A DNA stretch of 64,000 nt from Calothrix parasitica NIES-267 (GTDB lineage: Bacteria; Cyanobacteriota; Cyanobacteriia; Cyanobacteriales; Nostocaceae). Positions 47,186 to 55,867 of the stretch are shown one piece after another; positions within the stretch are counted from its first letter, which is position 1, and every line of letters starts with the position of its first letter. The position numbers and the translations under genes are program-made. The stretch lies in the NCBI RefSeq assembly GCF_002368095.1, contig NZ_AP018227.1, forward strand, positions 3,905,796-3,969,795. The letters are read 5' to 3'. Under the pieces are notes generated by a model that made no database searches, was not told the origin of the DNA, and saw nothing but the letters and a program-made list of their open reading frames with translations.

Positions 47186-47209
47186 AGGTAGACTTGATTG
47201 AGCCTACCT
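47186..47209 (-). terminator. Probable terminator on the minus strand
   Basis: On the minus strand AGGTAG...CTACCT is followed by ATTTTTTTA. It lies ~170 bases past the 47382 stop codon, so it may end that transcript. Confidence 0.55.
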
Positions 47210-47282
47210 TGTTATATTCGATATTTTAGTTAGAAGCCAGTAAATACTTAATCAATTAAATCATAGCTAGATATGTAAATTG

Positions 47283-47381
47283 AATAAATATTGCTCATTA
47301 CTTATTACTCATTACTCATTACTTATTACTTATTACTTATTACTTATTACTCATTACTCATTACTCATTACTCATTACCCA
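47283..47381. repeat. TTACTCA/TTACTTA heptamer array
   Basis: About fourteen near-perfect copies of ATTACTC/ATTACTT abut the stop codon of the secreted protein gene. Confidence 0.9.
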
Positions 47382-47915
47382 TTATCGCTTCAATGCTTGT
47401 TCAATAACTTCTTGCTGACCTAAAATTAAGTTTTTCTCAATCCTGATTTTAGCATCCCAAGGTGATTTTTCACCCCACAGTTTAGCAAGCTTCTGAGCAT
47501 CGTTGTAACGATATTTTGAATCTATATATAAAGGCAAATTATTGCTAGAATTGTTTAATTTCTGCAAAGCATTAACTCTTGCGTCTACAAGAAACTGTTC
47601 GAGAACTGCGACATCAGATTTACCCCAAAGAATCTTTCTGCCGATTCTTGCTTTTGCTTCATATGCCGATTGACCCCAATAATCGCCAAGTACGCGAGCA
47701 TCCCAGTAGTCATATTTACTATTAGAGAAAGCATTTAATTCTCTATTACGAACTTGTTTTGCTGATGCTTCAATCCAATTTTGTTGCTGATTGTTTAAAA
47801 AGCTTTTTTGTAAGTTTTGATTAGTAGATGTCTGAGCGGTAACAGCACTAATAGTACCAACCGAGCTAACAAGCATACCTAAAGATAATAATAAAACTTT
47901 CAAATTATTGTTCAC
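47382..47915 (-). CDS. Secreted protein with two internal repeats (177 aa)
   Basis: Function not recognised. Residues 1-28 form a signal peptide (MNNNLKVLLLSLGMLVSSVG... ending SAVTAQT). Two ~60-residue repeats follow, each with a Y.Y.DA..L...WG.S..(A/D)AK.RI...IL.G pattern: first near residues 68-96 (YDYWDARVLGDYWGQSAYEA), second near 133-165 (YRYNDAQKLAKLWGEKSPWD). The helical pattern suggests two copies of a small alpha-hairpin domain in the periplasm. The gene ends directly in STRR repeats. Confidence 0.72.
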   Translation of the reverse strand: MNNNLKVLLLSLGMLVSSVGTISAVTAQTSTNQNLQKSFLNNQQQNWIEASAKQVRNRELNAFSNSKYDYWDARVLGDYWGQSAYEAKARIGRKILWGKSDVAVLEQFLVDARVNALQKLNNSSNNLPLYIDSKYRYNDAQKLAKLWGEKSPWDAKIRIEKNLILGQQEVIEQALKR

Positions 47916-48393
47916 GATTAATTGCTCCTAGTTTTTGAGTTTCAAATATTCGTTGTCTTAATATTTAAGAATATTTTCTGTATAAAAGCTTTAAGTGCTT
48001 AAACTTGCTTTCTGAAAAATGAATACAGTTCGCTATTCAGTTATTTCCGAAAAATACAAAAACTTTATACTTCAGAAGTCTCTAGTATTGCGTCAAGGTA
48101 ATTTTGCTGGGTTTATAGAAAAGTCAAATCAATTTATCCTCTCCCCACCTGCTTAATATTGACCTTGAATATTGACCTTGCACAACTGTATCTATTAATA
48201 AACTAGGGGTGAGTATATCCATTTATGCAGATAGCATACTATATAAAAAATAAACTACTTATATAAGATAAAAGTAGTAATATTTCGTAATTTATTTTTC
48301 TAAATGATGATTTAGTAGAATATCTTGAATCGGATTCGCTTGATTATTTATTTAAAATTAATGATTCAAGATGTCTTCTCGCTATTAAACCAA
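47916..48393. other. AT-rich spacer without recognised features
   Basis: 478 bases between two minus-strand genes. It should contain the promoter of the secreted protein gene. ATTGACCTTG is repeated at about 48160 and 48174, but no element or gene was recognised. Confidence 0.45.
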
Positions 48394-49608
48394 TCAAGTC
48401 TTCAAATCTTGCTGTATCCACTCTAAATGCTTGGGTAACAGCTGCTCTAAATCATAATTTTCTAAAATAGTTTCTCTTGCTTTCTCTCGAATTGAAGACA
48501 TCTTATCGGGATTCTCAAGTGCTTCCTCAACAGATGAGCATATTTCTTCGGGTGAGAAGAAATCGACTAGCAAACCGTTGACACCATCTTCAATTATTTC
48601 AGTTACGGGTGCTGTATTGGAAGCGACTATCAAACAACCTGTAGACAAAGCTTCCAGCATTGACCAGGATAAAACAAAGGGACGGGTTAAATAAATGTGA
48701 ACAGAGGAAGCTTGCAATACTTGCAGATATTCACCATAAGGTAATAAACCTGTAAAATGAATTCTTGCTAAATCTAACGGTACTTTTTCCAGCATTAACT
48801 GCTTATAAGTTTTATTGTCGGGAAGTTGCTTTCCATAAGCAACTCTATCTTCCCCAACAACTACCACATGACAATTCGGTCTTTTTTGCTGAATCAATGC
48901 AACAGTTTCCATAAATTCTGGGAAACCTCGATAAGGTTCCATCCCTCTAGCAACATAAGTAATAATTTCTTCTACACCAGAAAGGTCAAGATTAATTCTG
49001 GGTAAAACCAACTTTGCTCCTGGTTGTGGTTTAAAATAATTCGTATCAATTCCGTCATGATTTACAGTAATTTTACTGCGATATTCGGTCGGAAACTGTT
49101 GACGCTGCCAATTAGTTGGAGACAGACCGCGATCGCAACTGTATAAGTCAATCAGAATAGGAGCATTCTTAATCCGAATCCGAGCTTCATCATCTGGAGT
49201 TAACGGGTCTTTCGGGTCAAAATCAGCGTCGGAACCATGTGCTTGATAAAACCATTCAAAATAGCAAAGCAAAGTAGCGCTCGGAAATGCATCTTTGATG
49301 AATAACGTCGGTCCCCAACCCGAATGACCGTAAACTATATCTGGAATAAAACCCTTTTGCTTAAGTTCTTCCGCTATACGGTAGACACCTTGTCCTTGAA
49401 GAACAGCTTTTTCTAAAGGTCTAACATAATGGTGAGTCTCGGGACGAACTTCTCGACTCGAACCATAGATAGCTTTGACAACTCCTGGTAAAGAACCTTC
49501 ACGACGATTGGTTCCAAAAACAACTTGATTATTCGGATTTTTTGCTAAAGCTACAGCTAAATGACGAAACTGAGCCGGGAAATTAGGATGTAAAAATAAA
49601 ATACGCAT
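48394..49608 (-). CDS. Glycosyltransferase family 4-like protein
   Basis: A 404-aa GT-B fold glycosyltransferase. It starts MRILFLHPNFPAQFRHLA, the nucleotide-free acceptor-side opening seen in a cyanobacterial GT4 subgroup. The C-terminal half has YVARGMEPYRGFPEFM (residues ~220-235), HVVVVGEDRVAYG, and the donor-binding region TRPFVLSWSMLEALSTGCLIVASNTAPVTEII near 308-340, with the EALSTG Glu motif. It likely acts in exopolysaccharide or glycolipid synthesis. The start at 49608 is chosen by homology; nine further codons are open. No glycan cluster is adjacent. Confidence 0.88.
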   Translation of the reverse strand: MRILFLHPNFPAQFRHLAVALAKNPNNQVVFGTNRREGSLPGVVKAIYGSSREVRPETHHYVRPLEKAVLQGQGVYRIAEELKQKGFIPDIVYGHSGWGPTLFIKDAFPSATLLCYFEWFYQAHGSDADFDPKDPLTPDDEARIRIKNAPILIDLYSCDRGLSPTNWQRQQFPTEYRSKITVNHDGIDTNYFKPQPGAKLVLPRINLDLSGVEEIITYVARGMEPYRGFPEFMETVALIQQKRPNCHVVVVGEDRVAYGKQLPDNKTYKQLMLEKVPLDLARIHFTGLLPYGEYLQVLQASSVHIYLTRPFVLSWSMLEALSTGCLIVASNTAPVTEIIEDGVNGLLVDFFSPEEICSSVEEALENPDKMSSIREKARETILENYDLEQLLPKHLEWIQQDLKT

Positions 49609-49962
49609 TATCAGTGAGTAGTGAGCATTTATCACATGATACGGGCTTATATCAATTGCGTTTTATTCTTCATTGATAATTTTACTAAGGTTTGCTTTCT
49701 CAATGAAATGATAAGAATGCGCTTGAAGATTTTTCATATTTCTGGCATAAAATTTACTGTTCAAGAATAAGTAGGTGAACAAAAATATTTACCATCATTA
49801 TTCGCTGTGCAAAGTAATCCTAGTCCTTGCGATTACTATCTCCCTCTGGGAGACGCTGCGAAGACGGTTTCACTCCGTTCCACTCGCAATGACATTGTGT
49901 AATTAATTATGTTTAACTACTTATTTCCCCTTGTCTCCCCATCTCCCCATCACCCCATCACC
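49609..49962. other. Spacer holding element E copy 1
   Basis: Mostly occupied by element E (49771-49926) and then CTCCCCAT-type STRR units at about 49927-49966. Confidence 0.7.
49771..49926. repeat. Element E copy 1 (inverted partner of 54199-54352)
   Basis: The reverse complement aligns along its whole length with 54199-54352. Shared words include AAGTAGTTAAACATAATTAA at one end, GAACGGAGTGAAACCGTCTT and GCAGCGTCTCC in the middle, and GTAAATATTTTTGTTC at the other end. No coding capacity. Confidence 0.85.
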
Positions 49963-51528
49963 TCAATCCTCCATATCTTCCATATCAATGTCATCCATAT
50001 CATCCATTTCCAAATCTTCATCGGTCAAAGTTTGCTGGGGAATTGCTGCAATAATTGCGTCTATAACTTTGGAAACCGGTAAAATTTCAATATCTAAATC
50101 GGGAAACTTCTGTCCTTTAGGAACAATCGCTCGTTGAAATCCAAGTTTAGCTGCTTCTTTTAATCTCAATTCCATTTGCGATACGGAACGTACTTGTCCA
50201 CCCAGACCGACTTCACCAATTAACACGGTACCTGAATCTACAATCCTATCTCGGAAACTAGCAACGATTGCAATTGCAACTCCTAAATCGACTGCTGGTT
50301 CTTCTACATTTAACCCACCTGCGGAAGCAACATAAGAATCCAGCTTAGACATGGGGATTCCGACTCGTTTTTCCAGTACAGCCAAAATTTGCACCAAACG
50401 ACTGTAATCGACTCCAGTACAAGCACGACGAGGAGAAGTGTAGCTAGTCGGACTTACTAAAGCCTGTAATTCTACCACGATGGGACGAGTACCTTCGCAG
50501 GCTACCACAATCGCGGTTCCCGGTGCGGGGTCATCGCGACTCCCTAAAAATAATTCGCTGGGATTGGGAACTTCGCGCAAACCGTGCGAAACCATTTCAA
50601 AAATACCAATTTCATGGGTAGCACCAAAACGGTTTTTTACGGTTCTCAACAACCTGTGGGAAGCAAATCTGTCTCCCTCAAAATACAGTACCGTATCAAC
50701 TAAATGTTCCAGTACTTTAGGCCCAGCAATTGCTCCTTCTTTGGTCACGTGTCCGACGATTAACATGGTAATATCTTCATGCTTTGCGACTTTCATCAAA
50801 GCCGCAGTACATTCACGAACCTGAGCTACCGAACCCGGTGCAGAAGTTAATGCTGGAAAAAATACCGTTTGAATACTATCAATTACGGCTAAATTTGGTC
50901 TAAGAGATTCAATCTCTTTTAAAATTTCTTCTAAGTCCGTTTCAGGTAATACATATAAATCGCTATTAACTTGAGTTGATTTATTATCTTCTTCGCTTTC
51001 TTTAGTCTCTTTTGCTACTACAATTGCCCCATTACCGTTAGCTTCTTGATGCTGTTGTTGAGCAACTCCCAAACGCGAACCCCTTAACTTAACTTGCTGT
51101 CCGGATTCTTCCCCAGATATGTAAAGAACGCGATACTCTTGAGACAATGCATTTGATACTTGCAATAACAGGGTAGATTTACCAATACCGGGATCCCCAC
51201 CAATTAATACCATCGAACCCGGAACCACCCCGCCACCCAAAACTCGGTCTAACTCACCATAGCCAGAACTCCAACGCTCAACTTGACGGTCGCTAATTTG
51301 GTCAAATTTTAAAGATGCTCGTGGTTTAGCTGGCTTATCAGCGGTTTTCTTTTTGCTCATCTGAGCGTGCCAAGCACCAACTCCACGGGAATTTACATCC
51401 CTAGAGTTTTGAACGGCAATTTCTTCTTTTAAAGAGTTATATGTTCCACAAGCCGGACACTTACCAAACCATTGGGGAGTTTCTGCACCACATTCAGAGC
51501 AAACGTAATAGGTTTTTTGCTTAGCCAT
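49963..51528 (-). CDS. radA: DNA repair protein RadA
   Basis: A RecA/Lon-like branch-migration ATPase in recombination and repair. The 521-aa protein has the N-terminal zinc finger CSECGAETPQWFGKCPACG (residues ~9-27), Walker A GGDPGIGKST near 107-116, the RadA-specific KNRFGATHE motif near 296, and a Lon-protease-like C-terminal domain (PAVDLGVAIAIVASF). An insertion of ~35 polar residues (AQQQHQEANGNGAIVVAKET region, ~155-190) interrupts the ATPase core. The C-terminal ~20 residues are an Asp/Met-rich tail (DMDDIDMEDMED) that looks like translated simple sequence. It is divergent from rpaB with a 186-base intergenic region. Confidence 0.96.
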   Translation of the reverse strand: MAKQKTYYVCSECGAETPQWFGKCPACGTYNSLKEEIAVQNSRDVNSRGVGAWHAQMSKKKTADKPAKPRASLKFDQISDRQVERWSSGYGELDRVLGGGVVPGSMVLIGGDPGIGKSTLLLQVSNALSQEYRVLYISGEESGQQVKLRGSRLGVAQQQHQEANGNGAIVVAKETKESEEDNKSTQVNSDLYVLPETDLEEILKEIESLRPNLAVIDSIQTVFFPALTSAPGSVAQVRECTAALMKVAKHEDITMLIVGHVTKEGAIAGPKVLEHLVDTVLYFEGDRFASHRLLRTVKNRFGATHEIGIFEMVSHGLREVPNPSELFLGSRDDPAPGTAIVVACEGTRPIVVELQALVSPTSYTSPRRACTGVDYSRLVQILAVLEKRVGIPMSKLDSYVASAGGLNVEEPAVDLGVAIAIVASFRDRIVDSGTVLIGEVGLGGQVRSVSQMELRLKEAAKLGFQRAIVPKGQKFPDLDIEILPVSKVIDAIIAAIPQQTLTDEDLEMDDMDDIDMEDMED

Positions 51529-51723
51529 TCTTAATCTTATTAAATAATCTTAAATAATCAAAATGTTTCTTTTAAGTTCTTGAACGAAGCAAAATCTAAT
51601 AATAGTAATACCTTCGAGGTTTTTACGAATGAATAATTGGAATGATATCTTAATAAGATGGTACAAAAAATAGTACTAAAAATTAACATCAAGAAAAACT
51701 TTAGTTAAGGAGCGTTGAGAAAC

Positions 51724-52452
51724 TTGGAGAGTCATAAAGAAAAAATCCTGGTGGTAGATGACGAAGCCAGCATTCGCCGGATTTTAGAAACGCGCCTTTC
51801 AATGATTGGCTACGATGTGGTCACGGCTGGCGATGGAGAGGAAGCTTTAGATACCTTTCGTAAAGCAATTCCTGACTTAGTAGTTTTAGATGTCATGATG
51901 CCAAAATTAGATGGCTACGGTGTCTGTCAAGAATTACGAAAGGAATCGGATGTCCCAATTATTATGCTAACAGCTTTGGGAGATGTGGCAGACAGAATTA
52001 CCGGCTTAGAACTCGGTGCTGATGATTATGTAGTCAAACCATTTTCCCCTAAAGAACTTGAAGCTCGCATTCGTTCCGTACTCAGACGAGTAGACAAAAC
52101 GAGTGCTTCTGGGATTCCCAGTTCTGGGGTAATCCACGTAAGTACTATCAAAATCGATACAAACAAGCGTCAGGTCTATAAAGGTGACGAACGCATTCGA
52201 TTAACAGGAATGGAATTTAACCTGTTAGAACTTTTAGTAAGTCGTTCGGGAGAAGCTTTTTCTCGTTCGGAAATTTTACAGGAAGTCTGGGGATATACAC
52301 CCGAACGTCATGTAGACACTCGTGTAGTAGACGTGCATATTTCCCGTTTGCGAGCCAAATTAGAAGATGACCCTTCAAATCCAGAATTAATTCTGACCGC
52401 AAGAGGTACGGGCTACTTGTTTCAACGCATAATTGAACCAGGGGATGAATGA
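51724..52452 (+). CDS. rpaB: OmpR-type response regulator RpaB
   Basis: RpaB (Ycf27) is the essential high-light and redox response regulator that binds HLR1 sites at photosynthesis genes in cyanobacteria. The 242-aa protein has a receiver domain with DDE at residues 12-14, the phospho-acceptor Asp56 (LDVMMPKLDGYG) and the Lys in VVKPFSPKEL. It also has a winged-helix DNA-binding domain (residues ~135-238) with VWGYTPERHVDTRVVDVH. The start is the TTG at 51724 (MESHKEK), 11 bases after AAGGAG; another in-frame TTG at 51715 lies too close to that site. Confidence 0.94.
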   Translation: MESHKEKILVVDDEASIRRILETRLSMIGYDVVTAGDGEEALDTFRKAIPDLVVLDVMMPKLDGYGVCQELRKESDVPIIMLTALGDVADRITGLELGADDYVVKPFSPKELEARIRSVLRRVDKTSASGIPSSGVIHVSTIKIDTNKRQVYKGDERIRLTGMEFNLLELLVSRSGEAFSRSEILQEVWGYTPERHVDTRVVDVHISRLRAKLEDDPSNPELILTARGTGYLFQRIIEPGDE

Positions 52453-52661
52453 ATAGTTAGGAGTTAGGAGCTAGGAGTTAGGAGTAAAAATTAGATTGAA
52501 TGCGGTGCTTTTTCGTGAAATTAATAGTAACGATAAACGATTAAGCAACACCCGCATGGGTTTTAGAATTGAGATTAGATAAGCCGTCTTCAGGTTAACT
52601 AAAAGAACAATCCAAAATCTAAAATCTAAAATTGAAGTGACTCATAACTAAATTCTTCTTC
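52453..52661. repeat. STRR words between rpaB and the CCB gene
   Basis: TTAGGAG units follow the rpaB stop at about 52456-52485, and AATCTAAAATC words occur at 52611-52632. No gene is visible. Confidence 0.7.
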
Positions 52662-53297
52662 ATGGCTAATCCAGATCCCAATCGCTTTTTAAAGCGTCTA
52701 CCTATCGTTGTGGGTGGGTTAGGCGCTGTACTTTTGTTAATTAACCGTTTATACTCACCCCAACTAACAGAATCTCAAGCTCGTGCTGACGTGCTTGGTG
52801 TAATTCTAAGCGCGGTCTTGATATTAACGGGTTTAATCTGGCAGCAGGTACAGCCGCGCACTCCGGATGCTGTAGAACTTATAGGTGAAGAAGGTTTTAT
52901 TCTTGCTCCCGATTTATCAGATGCTGTAAAAACAGAATTGGCTTGGGCATCTCATTTATTATTGACAAATACAGTAACCCGTTCGGTAGTTGTTTACTAT
53001 CAAGACAAAATTTTAATGCGTCGCGGAATTTTAGGAGAAAAAGCCGAAGTTACACCAGGAGCAATATTAAAAAGAGTTTTAGAAAAGCATAAGCCAGTTT
53101 ATTTAGTAGATTTAAAAGTGTATCCCGGAAGAGTTGAATTTGATTATTTACCAGTTAATACTCAAGGTGTAATTTGTCAACCAATTGGCGAAGAAGGAGT
53201 CTTAATTTTAGGAGCGCATGCTCCACGAAGTTATACAAAACAAGACGAAAATTGGATAGCCGGAATCGCTGACAAATTAGCTGTTACTTTACAATAA
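52662..53297 (+). CDS. Cofactor assembly of complex C (CCB2/CCB4-type) protein
   Basis: A 211-aa membrane protein of the cyanobacterial CCB2/CCB4 group, needed to attach haem ci covalently to cytochrome b6 of the b6f complex. Two hydrophobic segments (residues ~11-27 and ~44-62, with SPQLTESQARADVLG between) are followed by a soluble domain: GEEGFILAPDLSDAVKTELAWAS, then VYYQDKILMRRGILG and a C-terminal PIGEEGVLILGAHAPRSYT. It follows rpaB on the same strand. Biochemical roles for these proteins were worked out in algae and plants; cyanobacterial function is by homology. Confidence 0.82.
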   Translation: MANPDPNRFLKRLPIVVGGLGAVLLLINRLYSPQLTESQARADVLGVILSAVLILTGLIWQQVQPRTPDAVELIGEEGFILAPDLSDAVKTELAWASHLLLTNTVTRSVVVYYQDKILMRRGILGEKAEVTPGAILKRVLEKHKPVYLVDLKVYPGRVEFDYLPVNTQGVICQPIGEEGVLILGAHAPRSYTKQDENWIAGIADKLAVTLQ

Positions 53298-53417
53298 ATT
53301 GGGAACTGGGAATTGGGGATTGGAAATTGGGGATTGGGAATTGCTAATTGGTAACTCCTAACTCCTAACTCATTGTCTTCCCCCTCTCCTCGATAATTAA
53401 ATTAATAACTAAGAAAT
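53298..53417. repeat. STRR words (GGGAATTGG, AACTCCT)
   Basis: GGGGATTGGAAATTGGG units and TAACTCC units fill most of the 120-base gap. No gene is visible. Confidence 0.8.
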
Positions 53418-53939
53418 ATGCAGATAATCTACGGCTTAATAATTGTCTTAATGCTCGCGGGTGTGATTGGTGCTGTAGTTCCTGGTGTTCCGGGGACGAG
53501 TTTGGTTTTAATCGGAATTATTATTTGGGGATTTGTTAAAGGTACTTTTGCTGCTATTAGCGTTCCTTTGATTGTTACGGTTGTGATTTTGCTGTTGAGC
53601 ATGGGAATTGATTTTTTAGCAGCATACTGGGGAGCAAAAAAAGCTGGTGCGAGTAAATGGGGTCAAATTGGTTCGATGATTGGATTAGCAGTAGCCTTCT
53701 TCGGATTATTACCACCTTTTCTAGTCGTTGGTGGCCCTGTGATAGGTATTTTTATTGGACCGCTTTTAGGAGCAATTATTGGTGAATTCATTTATCGGAA
53801 AGATTTAGTCGTCGCAGTTAAAGCAGGTTTGGGAATCGTTGTAGGTAGTTTGATTGGAAATATTATCCAGGGTTTTCTTGCGTTAGCAGCTGTTACAGTT
53901 TTTGTTTTGACAACTTGGTCGCAGGTGTTTGGGGCTTAA
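53418..53939 (+). CDS. DUF456 family membrane protein
   Basis: A 173-aa protein of the DUF456 family, with glycine-zipper-like helices and at least four hydrophobic segments: residues ~2-40, ~46-75, ~92-132 and ~137-170. Family features are the GVIGAVVPGVPGTSLVLIG opening, AAYWGAKKAGASKWGQIG near 71-88 and the PVIGIFIGPLLGAIIGEFI segment. The function is unknown. It follows the CCB gene on the same strand, 120 bases away. Confidence 0.85.
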   Translation: MQIIYGLIIVLMLAGVIGAVVPGVPGTSLVLIGIIIWGFVKGTFAAISVPLIVTVVILLLSMGIDFLAAYWGAKKAGASKWGQIGSMIGLAVAFFGLLPPFLVVGGPVIGIFIGPLLGAIIGEFIYRKDLVVAVKAGLGIVVGSLIGNIIQGFLALAAVTVFVLTTWSQVFGA

Positions 53940-54198
53940 GTTTTGCAGTTAATGGTAATAAACTGACACCTTACAATCGGCTATGCGCTCTTTTCGGTGC
54001 AACTGCGATCGCACTCAATACGTTAACAATTATTTGGGCAAGAATTGGTGCTGTAGATGCATTACTCGCAGGGTATTTGGCTAGAGCGCTTGTCATTTTT
54101 TCTTAGTTACGCTCAGGTTAGACACTTGCAAGTAATAAAATAACCAGCTTTGGGTTTCACTTTTCAGCCGAAACCCCCATTACTTTAGCTTTTCTAGG

Positions 54199-54352
54199 AA
54201 ATAAGTAGTTAAACATAATTAATTACACAATATCATTGCGAGTTGAACGGAGTGAAACCGTCTTCGCAGCGTCTCCCGGAGGGAGATAGCAAACGCAAGA
54301 GCTAGGATTGCTTCGCTTCGCTCGCAATGACGGTAAATATTTTTGTTCGCTT
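54199..54352. repeat. Element E copy 2
   Basis: Inverted partner of 49771-49926 (see there). Inside it, GCGTCTCCCGGAGGGAGATAG forms a local hairpin. The two copies flank radA, rpaB, the CCB gene and the DUF456 gene. Confidence 0.85.
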
Positions 54353-54528
54353 ACTTACAAGAAAATTGGAGCATAGAATCAACTTCTACACTCCAATCAA
54401 ATGTCACATGAATCAAAAAATCTATACAAAAATCATAAAATGAAGACTCCTTAGAAGAGCAGTTTTTCATTGAAGCTGGATATACCCGCAAAGAGATATA
54501 TCCTTTCATATTGTAGATAGTGAATTAA

Positions 54529-54555
54529 AGCGAACCTGTTTTTGACAGGTTCGCT
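54529..54555. terminator. Strong bidirectional-type hairpin downstream of the first PEP-CTERM gene
   Basis: Perfect 11-base arms AGCGAACCTGT and ACAGGTTCGCT enclose a 5-base loop, ~21 bases past the minus-strand stop codon at 54576. On the minus strand it is followed by TTAATT rather than a long T-run. Confidence 0.7.
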
Positions 54556-54575
54556 ATTGCTTGTCGGTGAAAAAC

Positions 54576-55313
54576 CTATTTCTTGATCTGTTTACGCTTC
54601 TTGACACCGAACATACCAGCTACAGCTAAAGCACCAAGACTGAAAGTAGTTGTAGGTTCGGGTACAGATTGAATTCCTGATAAGGTTACACCGTCACCTT
54701 TTCCTTTTCCGTCATCCTTACCAAGCTGAATTACAAAAGAAGATACATTATTCAAGCTTATTGATTGAGTATTACCATCCTCTCCGGCTGCTAAGAATTC
54801 TTCCATGGACTGTCCGTTGACTTCAAGAATTCCGCTAAAAGGAGATGATTCTGAATCGAAGAAATCAAGAGTAACTTTGTCTAATTCTTGGTCAAATTCA
54901 AACAAGAAGCGACCCACTTCTAATTCACCTCCTTCAGAGGCTACACCATCAGTTTGAATAGCAGCAGCACGAAGATAAAATTCTCCTAATCCTTCGGTTG
55001 TCCCACCATCTTCAGCCCCAAATCTAATAAAACCATCACCGTAATCGTTTTCAGTTCCTTTCGCATCAACAAATAATCTGCTGAGTCCGTAATTTACATT
55101 CTGAGAATTATCATCATCAAATAGTAAACTTGTAACGCTGAAACCTAAGTCACTAGTATCAATAGTTTGATTCTGGTCGAGACTTTGAAGGTTTGTTAAT
55201 TGAATTTCACCTTCTTGTTGAGGAATCAAACTAGTAGCATTAGCAGCAGGTGCAGCAGCAGCGAATCCCAAACCTAAACCGAAAATAGCAGCAATAAAGT
55301 TGAACTTACGCAT
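54576..55313 (-). CDS. Secreted PEP-CTERM protein (diverged member of cluster)
   Basis: A 245-aa exported protein with signal peptide MRKFNFIAAIFGLGLGFAAA. The C-terminal sorting signal is VPEPTTTFSLGALAVAGMFG plus a basic tail KKRKQIKK, matching the PEP-CTERM/exosortase arrangement. In the mature region, GEIQLTN, GELEVGRFLFEF and GILEVNGQ are shared with the next two genes; the LEVG motif resembles a known cyanobacterial PEP-CTERM subfamily. The start at 55313 is preferred by the signal peptide and by AAGGGAAATT upstream; 41 further codons are open but not signal-like. The role is likely in cell surface or sheath material. Confidence 0.85.
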   Translation of the reverse strand: MRKFNFIAAIFGLGLGFAAAAPAANATSLIPQQEGEIQLTNLQSLDQNQTIDTSDLGFSVTSLLFDDDNSQNVNYGLSRLFVDAKGTENDYGDGFIRFGAEDGGTTEGLGEFYLRAAAIQTDGVASEGGELEVGRFLFEFDQELDKVTLDFFDSESSPFSGILEVNGQSMEEFLAAGEDGNTQSISLNNVSSFVIQLGKDDGKGKGDGVTLSGIQSVPEPTTTFSLGALAVAGMFGVKKRKQIKK

Positions 55314-55867
55314 GATTAATTTCCCTTCTTTCTTCTTTTTACCTGTTGAAACGGGGCGGTTACTGATTTGTTTTGTTCGCCTCCGATTACTTACTAAGCT
55401 AATAGACCAACTTGCAAAAACGTAAGCCCTAAGCAACAGAATTAATCCAAACTTTATTTTGAGATGAAAATCAAATATTCTTCCGAGAAATTGCCCTAAT
55501 TGCCGTAGAAGTCATTATAAAAAAACAGTTTAAGTTGACTATATATACGAAAAAAAACGTAAATTTATCACGTTTAAAACATCTATCTTTAAACTAATAG
55601 AAATCGATTCAGCAATAATGCGTAAGGACTAAGTAATATTGCGAGTAATTTGAATATAAAAACAGCAAAAAAATTGAGCAGTCAGATAATAAAACCGAGA
55701 AAGGTTGAATTATCTATCTACTCAATGAAGTTTAAAGAGAAGGGAATATTTATATAAGTGAAGATGCGTAAGTCCTGGAAATTTTTGCAATAAATAAAAT
55801 TTCAAATAATGTAGTGGTTAGATGCAACCCTTATTACGGTAAATAAGGGTAATTTACCCAGTGGGAT
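55314..55867. other. Spacer preceding the duplicated unit
   Basis: AT-rich DNA containing the promoter of the diverged PEP-CTERM gene. The near-identical unit begins near 55659, and an ACCCTTATT/AATAAGGGT hairpin lies at 55827-55850, just past the minus-strand stop of copy 1. Confidence 0.6.

Larger units (their letters stand above)
53940..54575. other. Intergenic region with element E and a terminator
   Basis: 53940-54120 is a short open stretch containing a GCGATCGC (HIP1) site at 54005-54012. Element E copy 2 then spans 54199-54352, followed by AT-rich DNA and a strong hairpin at 54529-54555. Confidence 0.65.

Noticed and set aside
47283-47381. Possible CRISPR array
   Set aside because: The units are 7 bases and directly contiguous with no spacers, so this is a STRR array. 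The same applies to the other heptamer tracts.
53915-54106. A 63-aa hydrophobic frame overlapping the end of the DUF456 gene
   Set aside because: It overlaps the better gene by 25 bases in another frame, has no ribosome binding site and contains a HIP1 site; its sequence is not family-like.
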